Shown here: positions 8,164-16,621 of the stretch, in pieces
Layout of the letters: every line of letters begins with the position of its first letter
Position numbering within the stretch: position 1 is the stretch's first letter
NCBI GenBank assembly: GCA_009377525.1
Contig: WHTW01000010.1
Location: forward strand, 28,007-92,006
DNA length: 64,000 nt
Source: Rhodospirillales bacterium
GTDB lineage: Bacteria > Pseudomonadota > Alphaproteobacteria > Reyranellales > Reyranellaceae
Direction of reading: 5' to 3'
The notes under the pieces: generated by a model
What the model saw: the letters and a program-made list of their open reading frames with translations, nothing else
Database searches by the model: none
What the model was told of the DNA's origin: nothing
Translations under genes and position numbers: made by a program

Positions 8164-10863
8164 TTGACCGTCACGGTCGATCTCGACCATCGCCCGCCGC
8201 TTTCCTTCTATTTGTCCGTAGGGCTTGTCGCCGGCAGCATCATCGCGCTGCAGATCGGCATCATGCGCGTGTTCTCCGTCGGCAGCTGGGCGCATTTCGG
8301 CTCGCTGGTGGTGAGCCTCGCCATGTTCGGCTTCGGCCTCACCAGCGCCGTCATGTGCGTCGGCAAGGGCTGGTTCGAGCGCCACTGGCTGGGCGCGGTC
8401 AAGGGCGCGCTGCTCGCCTTCGGGCCATTGATGGTGGTGTGCAACCTCGCCGCCCAGCAGGTGCCCTTCAACGCCATCTTCCTGGTGTCCGACCCGATGC
8501 AGAAGTGGCGCCTGTTCGCCAACTTCGTGCTCTACTTCCTGCCGTTCTTGGCCGGCGCGCTCTATCTCGGCGTCGTCTTCCTGAAGGCGCAGAAGACTTT
8601 TAACCGCGTCTACTTCGCCGACCTCGTGGGTTCGGGCCTGTGCGGCCTCTCCGTGCTGCTCGCCATGTACTTCTTCCGCCCCGACGACCTGATCATGGCG
8701 CCGCTGGTCTTGTGGCTCGTTGGCGGCGTGCTGTGGTTCGTGGCGATGGGTGACCGGCGCGGCATCGGCGCCATCGTCATCGTCGCGATCCTGTCGGCCG
8801 TTGTGCACTACCTGGCGCCGTCGGTGCTCGGCATCCCCAAGCTCGCCGTGTCGGACTACAAGGGCGTCTCCTACGCCCGCAAGTTCCCCGACAACCAGCG
8901 CACCTACGAGCGGGCCTCGCCGTTCGGCTACCTGGAAATCTACTCGAGCTCGTATCTGCATTTTGCGCCGGGCCAGTCGGACAACGCCGCGTTCAACCTG
9001 CCGACCATGCCGAAGAACGCCTATCTCGGTCTCTATATCGATTCGGAAGGGCCGTCGGGCATCATCAAGGACCTGCCGGCCAGCGAGACGGCGTACTTCA
9101 AGTACCTGTCGATGTACTATCCATACGTCCTGAAGCAGCACCCCGACACCTTCGTCGTCCAGTTCGGCGGCGGGCTCTCGACCGCGGTGGCGCTGAAGGC
9201 GGGCTCGGCCCATGTCACGGTCGCCGAGGGCAATCCCGCGATCCTGACGGCGTTTCGCGAGGACAAGCACCTGCGCGATTTCACCGGCGACATCCTCAAC
9301 AACCCCAAGGTCACCGTCGTCGATTATGACGGCCGCCTCTACGTCGCCCATACCAGGAACCGGTACGACGTCATCGACCTGTCGCTGGCCGATTCGGCTG
9401 GCCTGTCGAGCCCCGGCGGCTTCTCCATCGTCGAGAAGTACTCGTATACCCGCGAGGCGATGAGCGCCTACATGCGGGCGCTGAAGCCGGGCGGCATCCT
9501 CTCGGTCACGCTGTGGAACAAGGAAGAGCCGCCCAAGTCGGTGCTCAAGCTCTACGCCACCATGGTCGCCGCGGCGCGCGACGTCGCCCCTCATGAAGGT
9601 GGGGGCTCCGACATCGCCAAGGATTTTTACGTCGCCTCGTCCTATCTCTCGACGGCGACCGTCCTGTTCAAGCGCGGTGGTTTCACCCCGGAAGAGATCG
9701 CCAAGCTCAACGCCCATACCAAGGCGATGTCGTTCGACGCGATCTATTACCCGGGCATCAAGGTCGACGTGAGCGACCTCAAGCAGATCCTGCAGGACTA
9801 CCACGACCAGTTCTTCTTCCAGGGCACGCCTGCCGATCCGACGGGCCCGTCGGAGACGGAACCCAACGACAAGCCGCCGCCCGGCATGACCGCGACCGGC
9901 GTCGACGGCAAGGCCGAGGCCAAGGACGAGGGGCCGGCCCCATCTATGCAAGAGGGCCCGCGCGTGCCGGCCACCGTGCTCGGCCGGCTGGCCTGGCACT
10001 ACCTGATCAACGGCGGCTGGGAGAAGGTGGCGGACGAGTACGTGTTCGACACCCGCATCCTCACCAATCATCAGCCGTACTTCGCCGCCTACATCAAGGT
10101 GAAGGACCTGTTGAAGTTCACCGACCGGCTCGAGCTGGTGCAGGACGAGTGGGGCTATCTGCTGGTGTGGGCGACGCTCGGCATCGCTGCCATCTTCGCC
10201 TTCACGCTGGTGCTGTTCCCGCTGATCTTCGGCTGGCGCACGATCTTCAGCCGCTATCCCGGCAAGTTCGGCACGATGATCTATTTCCTCTGCCTCGGGC
10301 TGGGCTACATCATCGTCGAGGTGGGCATGATCTCCCACTTCATCCTGGCGCTCTCCAACGCCACGGTGTCGGCCTCGGTGCTGATCACCGGCATGCTGGT
10401 CTTCTCCGGCATCGGCAGCTTCTTCTCCGAGCGCTATCTCGATCGCGCGCGCAGCGTGATGCCCAGAATCTTCCTGGCGATCTTTTTGATCCTGACGCTC
10501 TACGCCTTCACCATCGACTACGCGCTCGACTGGATCGGCACGCTGCCCTATGCGCTGCGCATCGTGCTCTGCCTGCTGCTGCTGTTGCCGCCGGCCTTCC
10601 TGATGGGCTTCCCCATGCCGACGGCGATGACCACGCTCGGCCGCCTGGGCAAGGGCCACATGTTCCTGTGGGCCTGGGGCATAAACGGCTGCTTCTCGGT
10701 GATCGGCGCGGCGCTGGTGCCGATCGTCGCCACCAGCTTCGGCCTGCCGGCCGTCGTGCTGGTGGGCGCCATCGCCTATCTCGTGGCCCTGCCTGCCTTC
10801 TTCTCCGTGCTGATGCCGCTGCGTCCCCAGGCAACGGGGGCAGCGTGGCCTGCGGCGGCGTGA
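8164..10863 (+). CDS. membrane-embedded spermidine synthase-like protein
   Basis: About 900 residues. An N-terminal block of ~6-7 transmembrane helices (to ~225) leads into a soluble Rossmann-like domain with VVQFGGGLSTAVAL (~332), an acidic strand end (VAEGNP) and ALKPGGILSVTLWN (~450), as in the spermidine synthase/SAM-methyltransferase fold. A second membrane block of ~6 helices ends the protein. Such fusions occur in many bacteria and their reaction is mostly unknown. TTG at 8164 has AGGAG at 8152-8156; ATG at 8134 is possible but sits at the end of the palindrome. Its stop overlaps the next start by four bases (GTGA), implying translational coupling. Confidence 0.75.
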   Translation: MTVTVDLDHRPPLSFYLSVGLVAGSIIALQIGIMRVFSVGSWAHFGSLVVSLAMFGFGLTSAVMCVGKGWFERHWLGAVKGALLAFGPLMVVCNLAAQQVPFNAIFLVSDPMQKWRLFANFVLYFLPFLAGALYLGVVFLKAQKTFNRVYFADLVGSGLCGLSVLLAMYFFRPDDLIMAPLVLWLVGGVLWFVAMGDRRGIGAIVIVAILSAVVHYLAPSVLGIPKLAVSDYKGVSYARKFPDNQRTYERASPFGYLEIYSSSYLHFAPGQSDNAAFNLPTMPKNAYLGLYIDSEGPSGIIKDLPASETAYFKYLSMYYPYVLKQHPDTFVVQFGGGLSTAVALKAGSAHVTVAEGNPAILTAFREDKHLRDFTGDILNNPKVTVVDYDGRLYVAHTRNRYDVIDLSLADSAGLSSPGGFSIVEKYSYTREAMSAYMRALKPGGILSVTLWNKEEPPKSVLKLYATMVAAARDVAPHEGGGSDIAKDFYVASSYLSTATVLFKRGGFTPEEIAKLNAHTKAMSFDAIYYPGIKVDVSDLKQILQDYHDQFFFQGTPADPTGPSETEPNDKPPPGMTATGVDGKAEAKDEGPAPSMQEGPRVPATVLGRLAWHYLINGGWEKVADEYVFDTRILTNHQPYFAAYIKVKDLLKFTDRLELVQDEWGYLLVWATLGIAAIFAFTLVLFPLIFGWRTIFSRYPGKFGTMIYFLCLGLGYIIVEVGMISHFILALSNATVSASVLITGMLVFSGIGSFFSERYLDRARSVMPRIFLAIFLILTLYAFTIDYALDWIGTLPYALRIVLCLLLLLPPAFLMGFPMPTAMTTLGRLGKGHMFLWAWGINGCFSVIGAALVPIVATSFGLPAVVLVGAIAYLVALPAFFSVLMPLRPQATGAAWPAAA

Positions 10864-11897
10864 AGCGGCGGGCGCTGCTGCTGGGGGCTCTGCTGATGCC
10901 GACCGCCGCGCATGCCCGCACGACAAGGAAGCCGGCGAAGAGGCCGGTCAAGCAGCCGGCCAAGAAAGCGGCGACAACGACCAAGCCGCTCGGTCCGCAG
11001 CCCCTCAAGGACGGCAGGACCCAGCTCGTCGCCTTCAACGCCTCGGCCTTCCCCTATCGCAGCGTCGTTCCCGGCAGCAACAAGCCATTCCTCGACGTGC
11101 GCAACGGCAAGCAGCGCGGCCATACCAGCCCGCGCGGCAACGTCTACTGGGAGCACCCGACCTACAGCGACCGTCGCTCTCTGCTTTACTTGCCGGTGGG
11201 CTTCGATCCGCGGCGGCCCGTGCTGATGGTGTTCTATTTCCACGGCCAGGGCGCCACGCTCGAGCGCGACGTGATGGTGCGCCAGGCCGTGCCGCGCCAG
11301 ATTGCCGAATCCGGCCAGAATATCGCCCTGGTGGCGCCGCAGCTCGCCGTCGACGCCGCCGATTCCAGCGCCGGCAATTTCTGGAAGCCCGGCCATTTCG
11401 CCGCCTATGTCGACGAGGCCGCCGAGCGGCTGATGCGGCTCTACGGCAACCGCGCCGCCGGGCGGCAGCTCAACCTCGCGCCGGTGGTGATCGTGGCCTA
11501 CAGCGGCGGCTATCTCTCGGCGGCCTATGCGCTCGACCGCGGCGGCGCCAACCATCGCATCAAGGGCGTGATCCTGATGGACGCGCTCTATGGCGACGAG
11601 GACAAGTACGCGGCGTGGATGGCGGCGCGCCGGCGGCAGGCCTTCCTGCTCAGTGCCTACACCGATTCGACCAGGAACGAGAACGCGGCCTTGCAGGGCC
11701 TTTTGGGCAAGAAGCGCGTGCCTTACGCCAAAAACCTGCCGTCGGCCCTCAATCCCGGCACCATGGCCTTCGTGTCCTGCGGCGGGCTCAACATGCATGG
11801 CGATTTTGTTACGCGCGCGTGGCGGCCCGATCCCCTGAAAGCCGCCCTGGCGATGATTCCCGGTTATGCGCTGGTTCGTGATAAGAAGAGCGTATGA
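10860..11897 (+). CDS. exported alpha/beta-hydrolase-like protein
   Basis: 345 residues with a signal peptide (KRRALLLGALLMPTAAHA) followed by a Lys/Pro/Ala-rich linker to ~residue 42. A hydrolase-like core follows: VLMVFYFHGQG (oxyanion strand), VIVAYSGGY with the probable nucleophile Ser near 215, an Asp after ILMDALYGDE, and a late His in GLNMHGDF. The elbow reads A-Y-S-G-G, not the full G-x-S-x-G. It likely cleaves an ester in the periplasm; the substrate is unknown. GTG at 10860 overlaps the upstream stop (GTGA), and its own stop overlaps the next ATG (ATGA), so it is the middle of a coupled trio. Confidence 0.7.
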   Translation: MKRRALLLGALLMPTAAHARTTRKPAKRPVKQPAKKAATTTKPLGPQPLKDGRTQLVAFNASAFPYRSVVPGSNKPFLDVRNGKQRGHTSPRGNVYWEHPTYSDRRSLLYLPVGFDPRRPVLMVFYFHGQGATLERDVMVRQAVPRQIAESGQNIALVAPQLAVDAADSSAGNFWKPGHFAAYVDEAAERLMRLYGNRAAGRQLNLAPVVIVAYSGGYLSAAYALDRGGANHRIKGVILMDALYGDEDKYAAWMAARRRQAFLLSAYTDSTRNENAALQGLLGKKRVPYAKNLPSALNPGTMAFVSCGGLNMHGDFVTRAWRPDPLKAALAMIPGYALVRDKKSV

Positions 11898-12442
11898 GCG
11901 ATCCCCTGTGCCAGGAACTCTTGGACATCTTCGTCGGCCGCGCCACCAAGCGCTACGGCTTGAGCGCCATCAACCAGCTCCAGCACGCGCTGCAGGCGGC
12001 GGCTCATGCCGAGACCGATGACGCGCCGCCCGCCACCGTGCTCGCCTCGCTGCTGCACGATGTCGGCCACATGGTCCATCAGCTCGGCGAGGACCCGGCC
12101 GCGCGCGGCGTCGACGACGTGCACGAGGAGCTCGGCGCCAAGTGGCTGGCCGAGCGCTTCGGACCGGAAGTCAGCGAGCCGGTCCGCCTGCATGTCACGG
12201 CCAAGCGCTACCTCTGCACCGTCGAGTCCGATTATTTCGGCAAGCTCTCGCCCGATTCGGTGCGCAGCCTGAAGCTGCAGGGCCGGCTGATGTCGCCCGA
12301 TGAGGTCGAGCAGTTCCGCGCCAATCCCTATCACGCCGAGGCCGTCCGCCTGCGCCGCTACGACGAGGCCGCCAAGGACCCGCGCGCCACCACGCCGGAC
12401 TTCGACCACTACCTGCGCCACGTCGCAGCCTGCCGTCTCTGA
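11894..12442 (+). CDS. PhnZ-like HD-domain oxygenase/phosphohydrolase
   Basis: 182 residues. The metal ligands of the HD fold are all visible: His31, His55-Asp56 (LLHDVGHM), His59, His77 (HEELGAKWL), His100 and a late Asp in LRRYDEAAKD. The EPVRLHVTAKRYLC stretch and overall length match the phosphonate-degradation HD oxygenase group, whose best known member PhnZ oxidatively splits 2-amino-1-hydroxyethylphosphonate with a mixed-valence diiron site. No PhnY or other phosphonate gene is near, so the substrate may be different (myo-inositol oxygenase is a relative). It overlaps the upstream hydrolase by four bases and is followed two bases later by the PLP enzyme. Confidence 0.8.
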   Translation: MSDPLCQELLDIFVGRATKRYGLSAINQLQHALQAAAHAETDDAPPATVLASLLHDVGHMVHQLGEDPAARGVDDVHEELGAKWLAERFGPEVSEPVRLHVTAKRYLCTVESDYFGKLSPDSVRSLKLQGRLMSPDEVEQFRANPYHAEAVRLRRYDEAAKDPRATTPDFDHYLRHVAACRL

Positions 12443-12444
12443 TC

Positions 12445-13374
12445 ATGATCGGCCGCAAAGACGTCGAGGCCGCCTGGAGCCTCATCCGATCGCACGTCCG
12501 CCGCACGCCCACGCTCGAGCTGCCCCCGGGATTCGTTCGGCCTACGCTGCGCCAGCCAGTGGCGCTGAAGCTCGAATCGCTGCAGGTCAGCGGCTCGTTC
12601 AAGGGACGCGGCGCCTTCCACAAGCTGCTCGCGTCGAAGGTGCCGCCGGCGGGCATCATCGCTGCCTCGGGCGGCAATCACGGCGCCGCTGCCGCCTACG
12701 CCGCGCGAGCACTCGGCCACAAGGCCGAGATCTTCGTGCCGACCATCGCCTCGCCGACGAAGGTCGCGCGCCTGGAGAGCTATCACGCCATCGTGCACCA
12801 GGTTGGCGCTGTCTATGCCGAGGCACGCGCGGCCTCGGAGAAGCGTGCGGTCGAGACCGGTGCGCTCACCGTCCCTGCCTACGAGGATGAGGTCGTGTTC
12901 GTCGGCGCGGGCAGCGTCGCGCTGGAGTTCGCCGAGCAGGCTCAGTTCGACACCTTGCTGGTGGCGGTGGGCGGCGGCGGATTGATCGCGGGCTGCGCGG
13001 CGGCGATCGGCGAGGGCGTCAGGATCGTGGCCGTCGAGACCGAGGGCACGCCGACGCTGCACGAGGCGTTGCGCGCGGGTCGTCCGGTCGACGTGAAGAT
13101 CTCCGGCATCGCCGCCGATGCGCTGGGCGCGAGCCGCATCGGCGTGCCCAACTTCGAGGTGGCGCAGAAGCTGGTCGCCGAATCGGTGCTGGTTACGGAC
13201 GACGCCGTGCGCAGGGCACAGCGCTTCTTGTGGGAAGAGCTTCGCGTGGTCGCCGAGCCGGCCGGCGCGACCGGCCTGGCCGCGCTGATGTCGGGCGCCT
13301 ATCGCCGCGCCGCCGGCGAGCGCATCGCCACGCTGGTCTGCGGCGCCAACACCGATCCAGGCTCGGTGGCCTAG
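12445..13374 (+). CDS. threonine/serine dehydratase-like PLP-dependent enzyme
   Basis: A 309-residue fold-type II PLP enzyme. It has Lys53 in SGSFKGRG for the Schiff base, SGGNHG at 75-80 binding substrate, VGGGGLIAG near 171 holding the PLP phosphate, and a C-terminal CGANTD. No ACT regulatory domain is present, so it resembles catabolic TdcB-type or serine/threo-hydroxyaspartate dehydratases. The likely reaction is deamination of a beta-hydroxy amino acid to a 2-oxo acid. It is part of the plus-strand run, starting two bases after the HD oxygenase stop and ending six bases before the Nudix start. Confidence 0.85.
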   Translation: MIGRKDVEAAWSLIRSHVRRTPTLELPPGFVRPTLRQPVALKLESLQVSGSFKGRGAFHKLLASKVPPAGIIAASGGNHGAAAAYAARALGHKAEIFVPTIASPTKVARLESYHAIVHQVGAVYAEARAASEKRAVETGALTVPAYEDEVVFVGAGSVALEFAEQAQFDTLLVAVGGGGLIAGCAAAIGEGVRIVAVETEGTPTLHEALRAGRPVDVKISGIAADALGASRIGVPNFEVAQKLVAESVLVTDDAVRRAQRFLWEELRVVAEPAGATGLAALMSGAYRRAAGERIATLVCGANTDPGSVA

Positions 13375-13380
13375 CCCGCC

Positions 13381-13950
13381 ATGCGCCGGCGACTGTCCGC
13401 GCGGCTGCTGATCCTCGACGAGGCGAACCGGGTCCTGCTGTTCCGCTTCGTCTACAGGCGCGGGCCGCTCGCCGGTCAGGACTTCTGGGGAACGCCGGGC
13501 GGCGGCGTCGAGGACGGCGAGACGCTGGAGCAGGCCGCCTTGCGCGAGCTGGTCGAGGAAACCGGCTTGCGGCGCGAGAGCGTCGGCTCGGAGGTAGCCT
13601 GCCGCGAAGTCGCGCTGCAGCTGCCCGACGGCGAGCGCGTCGTGCAAGACGAGCGCTACTTCGTGGTCTGCGTCGCCGACAACGCCCTATCGAGAGACGA
13701 TTGGACCGACCTGGAACGGGAGGTCATGGTCGAGCATCGCTGGTGGTCGCTCGAGGAACTGTCGCGGACCGAAGCGACGGTGTGGCCCGAGAACCTTCGG
13801 AAAATGATAGAGGCGGCGCTCTCTAGAGCACATTCCGTTCGGCTAGAATCAGCCGAACGGAATGTGCCTGTTGCAACAACTAACCCCAGTGCGCGCGATT
13901 CCGACCAGATGGAACCGCTCGCGGTTCCATCTGATCGGAATCCGCTCTAG
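13381..13950 (+). CDS. Nudix hydrolase with a repeat-derived C-terminal tail
   Basis: The Nudix box is complete: GGVEDGE, seven residues, then RELVEETGL (about residues 41-63), so it should cleave a nucleoside diphosphate linked to another group, using Mg. The natural domain ends near residue 147 (ENLRKMIEAAL). From there to residue 189 the protein is translated from a 128-bp intergenic repeat, whose terminal CTCTAG also supplies the stop codon. The tail is thus a by-product of repeat insertion and probably unstructured. Last gene of the plus-strand run. Confidence 0.85.
   Translation: MRRRLSARLLILDEANRVLLFRFVYRRGPLAGQDFWGTPGGGVEDGETLEQAALRELVEETGLRRESVGSEVACREVALQLPDGERVVQDERYFVVCVADNALSRDDWTDLEREVMVEHRWWSLEELSRTEATVWPENLRKMIEAALSRAHSVRLESAERNVPVATTNPSARDSDQMEPLAVPSDRNPL
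13823..13950 (+). repeat. two-hairpin intergenic repeat, copy 1
   Basis: A 128-bp element bounded by perfect 7-bp inverted ends (CTAGAGC … GCTCTAG). It consists of palindrome A (13828-13867, GCACATTCCG…CGGAATGTGC), a ~29-base spacer and palindrome B (13897-13942, centred on GGAACCGC/GCGGTTCC). Two further copies lie at 33.4 and 34.8 kb. It is inserted in the 3' end of the Nudix gene, and its last four bases, CTAG, serve as stop codons for both the Nudix gene and the convergent gene at 13947. Confidence 0.9.
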
Positions 13951-14501
13951 CGCGTGACGCTGGTCACCACGGCGCGGTTTGCCTTTCCGGCGCCATCGCT
14001 GAAATCGAAGCGGATGGCATACTTGTCGGCGGGCGAGATCCACCAGCGCGAGACGGCGCGATGGCCGTTGGCGCCCTGTTCCTGCATCTCGATCAGGAAG
14101 GTGTCGATCATGGCATTGCCCGGACCGGCGCGCTTGTCGTAGCGCACCACGGTCAGGATGTAGTTCCAGGTCTGGCCGCCGGTGCTGTAGCGCGCCTCGA
14201 TCTTCCTGCCGACTTCGAGAGGCCACAGCCGCTCCGGCTTCAGCGCATTGATGAAGGCCGACATGTCGCGGCCGTCCGGCGCGGGATTGTCGAACAGCAG
14301 CGCGCGCAGCTTGTAAGGCTTGCCGCCGACGATTTCCATGGTGCAGTCCATGCCATCCTTGCCGCGCGCCACGACCTTGGTGCCGCTGTCGTAGGTGAAG
14401 GTCGTGCCGGGATCGGGGCAGGCGAAGTCCATGGTCTGGGCATTGGCCGTGGCCGAAGAGAGCAAGGCGACTGCAAGAGCCGCGGCGAATCGCGTCGTCA
14501 T
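13947..14501 (-). CDS. exported protein of unknown function
   Basis: 184 residues with a clear signal peptide (MTTRFAAALAVALLSSATANA). The mature part starts with MDFACPDPGTTFTYDSG and is beta-rich, with two Cys that could pair; no family is recognised. ATG at 14501 gives the natural signal peptide; an ATG four codons earlier (14513) is possible. It starts 24 bases after the peptide-binding protein stop, so both may share a transcript. Its TAG stop lies inside the end of repeat copy 1, so the last residues may have changed when the repeat arrived. Confidence 0.65.
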   Translation of the reverse strand: MTTRFAAALAVALLSSATANAQTMDFACPDPGTTFTYDSGTKVVARGKDGMDCTMEIVGGKPYKLRALLFDNPAPDGRDMSAFINALKPERLWPLEVGRKIEARYSTGGQTWNYILTVVRYDKRAGPGNAMIDTFLIEMQEQGANGHRAVSRWWISPADKYAIRFDFSDGAGKANRAVVTSVTR

Positions 14502-14525
14502 CGGGCCGATCATAGCCGACGGCCG

Positions 14526-16121
14526 TCAGCTTGCCAGCCAGACCTCGTGCCAGCTCGCGGCGAGGAAGTTGGGATCGTTGGAATGGTTCTGCACCCGGGT
14601 GCTGGCCACCGTGATCGAGTCGAGCTCGACCAGCGGCAAGAGCGGGGCCTCGACCGTGGCGATCTTCTGGAACTCGACGACCAGCGCCTTGCGCTTGGCG
14701 GGATCGGTCTCGACCTTGATCTTCTCGACCAGGGCATCGACCTCATCGGTGTGGAAACCCGAGGCATTGCGGAAGGGCACGCCTTTCCGGATGCCGTCGG
14801 AGGTGTAGTACTGCGTCGTCGACGGCACGGGTTCCGACGGGCTGGCCGCGTTGGAGACCGCGAGGTCGAAGTCGTAGTCGGTGTAGAGGCGCCTGATCGA
14901 GGTCGTCCGGTCGGGGACCGTGAGATTGATGCCCACGCCGACATCCTCCAGCCCCTGCTTGACGATGGCGCCGACCTTGCCGTTCTCGGCAAACCAGCCG
15001 GCCGCCAGCAGGTTCAGCGTGAAGCGCTTGCCGCCGGCCTTCTTTGGATGGCCCGCCGTGTCGAGCAGGGCTGCCGCCTTCTTGGGATCGAAGGCGGTGC
15101 TGAAGGTATCCGACGTGAAGAATGTGCTGTTGGCCGTGGGGATCGGGCTCGTCCCGGGTCGTGCATAGCCATAGTAGACGGTCTTGGCGATCAGGTTGCG
15201 GTCGACCGCGAAGAACATCGCCTGCCGCACCTCGCGCTTGGCGAAGACCAGGTTGCGCATGTTGCATTCCAGTGTGGCCGACCACACGGCTTCCTCGTAG
15301 CCCTTGGTCGGGGCGACGAACTTGCCGGTTGTGGTCAGCCGCTTCACGTCGGGCAGCTCCATGGGATTGAGCACGCCGATATGGATGTCGCCCGCCTCGA
15401 TGGCGGCGGCGCGGCCGGCCGGATCGCGCACGTAGCGGATGATCAGCCGATCGAGGTAGGGCGTGTCCTCGCGCCAGTAGGCGTCGTTCCTGACGTACTC
15501 GAAATGGCTGCCGCGCAGCCATTGCTTGAACTTCCAGGGGCCGGTGCCGACCGGTGCGTTGTTGGCCGGGTTGGTGACGGGATCGCTGCCGGCATAGACG
15601 TGGCGGGGCACGATGTAGTTCACCGGGCCGCAGAGCAGGGAGGAGAAGTAGAACTCGGGCACGGGCTTGCCGAAGCTGACCATCACGGTGTCGGCGTCGG
15701 CAGCGGCAACGCCGGCGAAGTCGGCGAGCGCCGCGGCCGCCGCGTACTTCTTCCAGATCTCATCGATCGAGTAGACGACGTCGCCCGGGGTCATGTCCTT
15801 GCCGTCGTGGAACTTCACGCCCTTGCGGATCTTGATGGCGTAGGACTTGAAGTCGGCGGCCGGCTTCCAGGCCTCGGCCAGCTCGCCCTGGAACTCGCCG
15901 TCCATCCGGCGGCTGGCCAGGCGTTCCAACAGCTTGGACGAGGAGAAGGTGGGCGACGGGCCGCCTCCCGAGGGGACGTAGCAGGCCTGTGGCTCGCCGC
16001 CGCCCCAGGTCGCGACCAGCGTGCCACCCCGTCTGGGCGTCTCCTCGGCAAGTGCCGCCTTGCCGGCAAGCGTGGCCGCCAAGACGCCGGCGCCGAACGC
16101 GCGCCGCGAACCTCTGATCAC
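14526..16121 (-). CDS. ABC transporter substrate-binding protein, family 5 (peptide/oligopeptide type)
   Basis: 531 residues with a signal sequence (RRAFGAGVLAATLAGKAALA). The family-5 pattern is clear: GGTLVATWGGGEPQ start, GVKFHDGKDMTPGDVVYS (the typical KFHDG…T..DV signature), NAPVGTGPWKF, and VRQAMFFAVDR. It would bind a peptide, nickel complex, opine or glycoside in the periplasm and feed an ABC importer. No permease or ATPase gene accompanies it in this window. It is 59 bases downstream of the PaaI-like gene on the same strand. Confidence 0.9.
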   Translation of the reverse strand: MIRGSRRAFGAGVLAATLAGKAALAEETPRRGGTLVATWGGGEPQACYVPSGGGPSPTFSSSKLLERLASRRMDGEFQGELAEAWKPAADFKSYAIKIRKGVKFHDGKDMTPGDVVYSIDEIWKKYAAAAALADFAGVAAADADTVMVSFGKPVPEFYFSSLLCGPVNYIVPRHVYAGSDPVTNPANNAPVGTGPWKFKQWLRGSHFEYVRNDAYWREDTPYLDRLIIRYVRDPAGRAAAIEAGDIHIGVLNPMELPDVKRLTTTGKFVAPTKGYEEAVWSATLECNMRNLVFAKREVRQAMFFAVDRNLIAKTVYYGYARPGTSPIPTANSTFFTSDTFSTAFDPKKAAALLDTAGHPKKAGGKRFTLNLLAAGWFAENGKVGAIVKQGLEDVGVGINLTVPDRTTSIRRLYTDYDFDLAVSNAASPSEPVPSTTQYYTSDGIRKGVPFRNASGFHTDEVDALVEKIKVETDPAKRKALVVEFQKIATVEAPLLPLVELDSITVASTRVQNHSNDPNFLAASWHEVWLAS

Positions 16122-16180
16122 CGGGCCTTCTCCGTTCTTTCGCTCCCCCGCTCTATGATTCAGACCTCACGCCTGTGGCA

Positions 16181-16621
16181 TTATGCGGGCAGCGTCGAAT
16201 AGGTCGCACGGCCCACCGCCAGCAGGGACTTCTGCTCGTTGAACACGTCGACATCGACCACGCCCACGCTCTTGCCGGCGCGGCGCACCTTGGCGGTGAT
16301 GACCAGACCGGTCTTGATGGCGGGCCTGAGATAGTCGACGCGGAAGTTGATGGTCGGCAGCCCGCGGCGTAGCGCCATGATCAGCGCATAGTCGCCGACC
16401 GTGTCGATGATCGCCGCCAGCGGACCGCCATGCCATTGACTGGTGCCCTTGCCACGCTCGAACTCCAGCTTCATGGCGCAGGTCATGGTGATCTGCTCGT
16501 TGGCCGGATCCGCCTCGGTCACCCTGAGGCCGAGGAAGGCGATGAAGGGCGAGTTGTCGAGCATCTTCTGCAGCTCGTCCTTGGTCAGCGGCACGATCTT
16601 GTCGCTCCCCTTGTCGCTCAT
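16181..16621 (-). CDS. PaaI-family hotdog thioesterase
   Basis: 146 residues with the hotdog-fold PaaI pattern: SQWHGGPLAAIIDTVGDYA (the HGG…D segment of the active site), NFRVDYLRPA and the AKVRRAGKSVGVVDVDVF strand pair. PaaI-type enzymes hydrolyse acyl- or aryl-CoA thioesters and often rescue CoA in degradative pathways. ATG at 16621 overlaps the TGA of the upstream quinone-oxidoreductase-like gene by four bases (ATGA), which fixes the start and suggests coupled translation. Together with the CoA ligase two genes upstream it implies an acyl-CoA pathway. Confidence 0.85.
   Translation of the reverse strand: MSDKGSDKIVPLTKDELQKMLDNSPFIAFLGLRVTEADPANEQITMTCAMKLEFERGKGTSQWHGGPLAAIIDTVGDYALIMALRRGLPTINFRVDYLRPAIKTGLVITAKVRRAGKSVGVVDVDVFNEQKSLLAVGRATYSTLPA

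Noticed and set aside
7174..10926. 1,250-codon open frame antisense to the PCMT and spermidine-synthase-like genes
   Set aside because: Translation is a His/Arg/Asp-rich low-complexity string typical of the antisense of GC-rich genes; the plus-strand proteins have clear families.
14061..16202. 713-codon frame on the plus strand
   Set aside because: Antisense to the family-5 binding protein; composition is that of a shadow frame.
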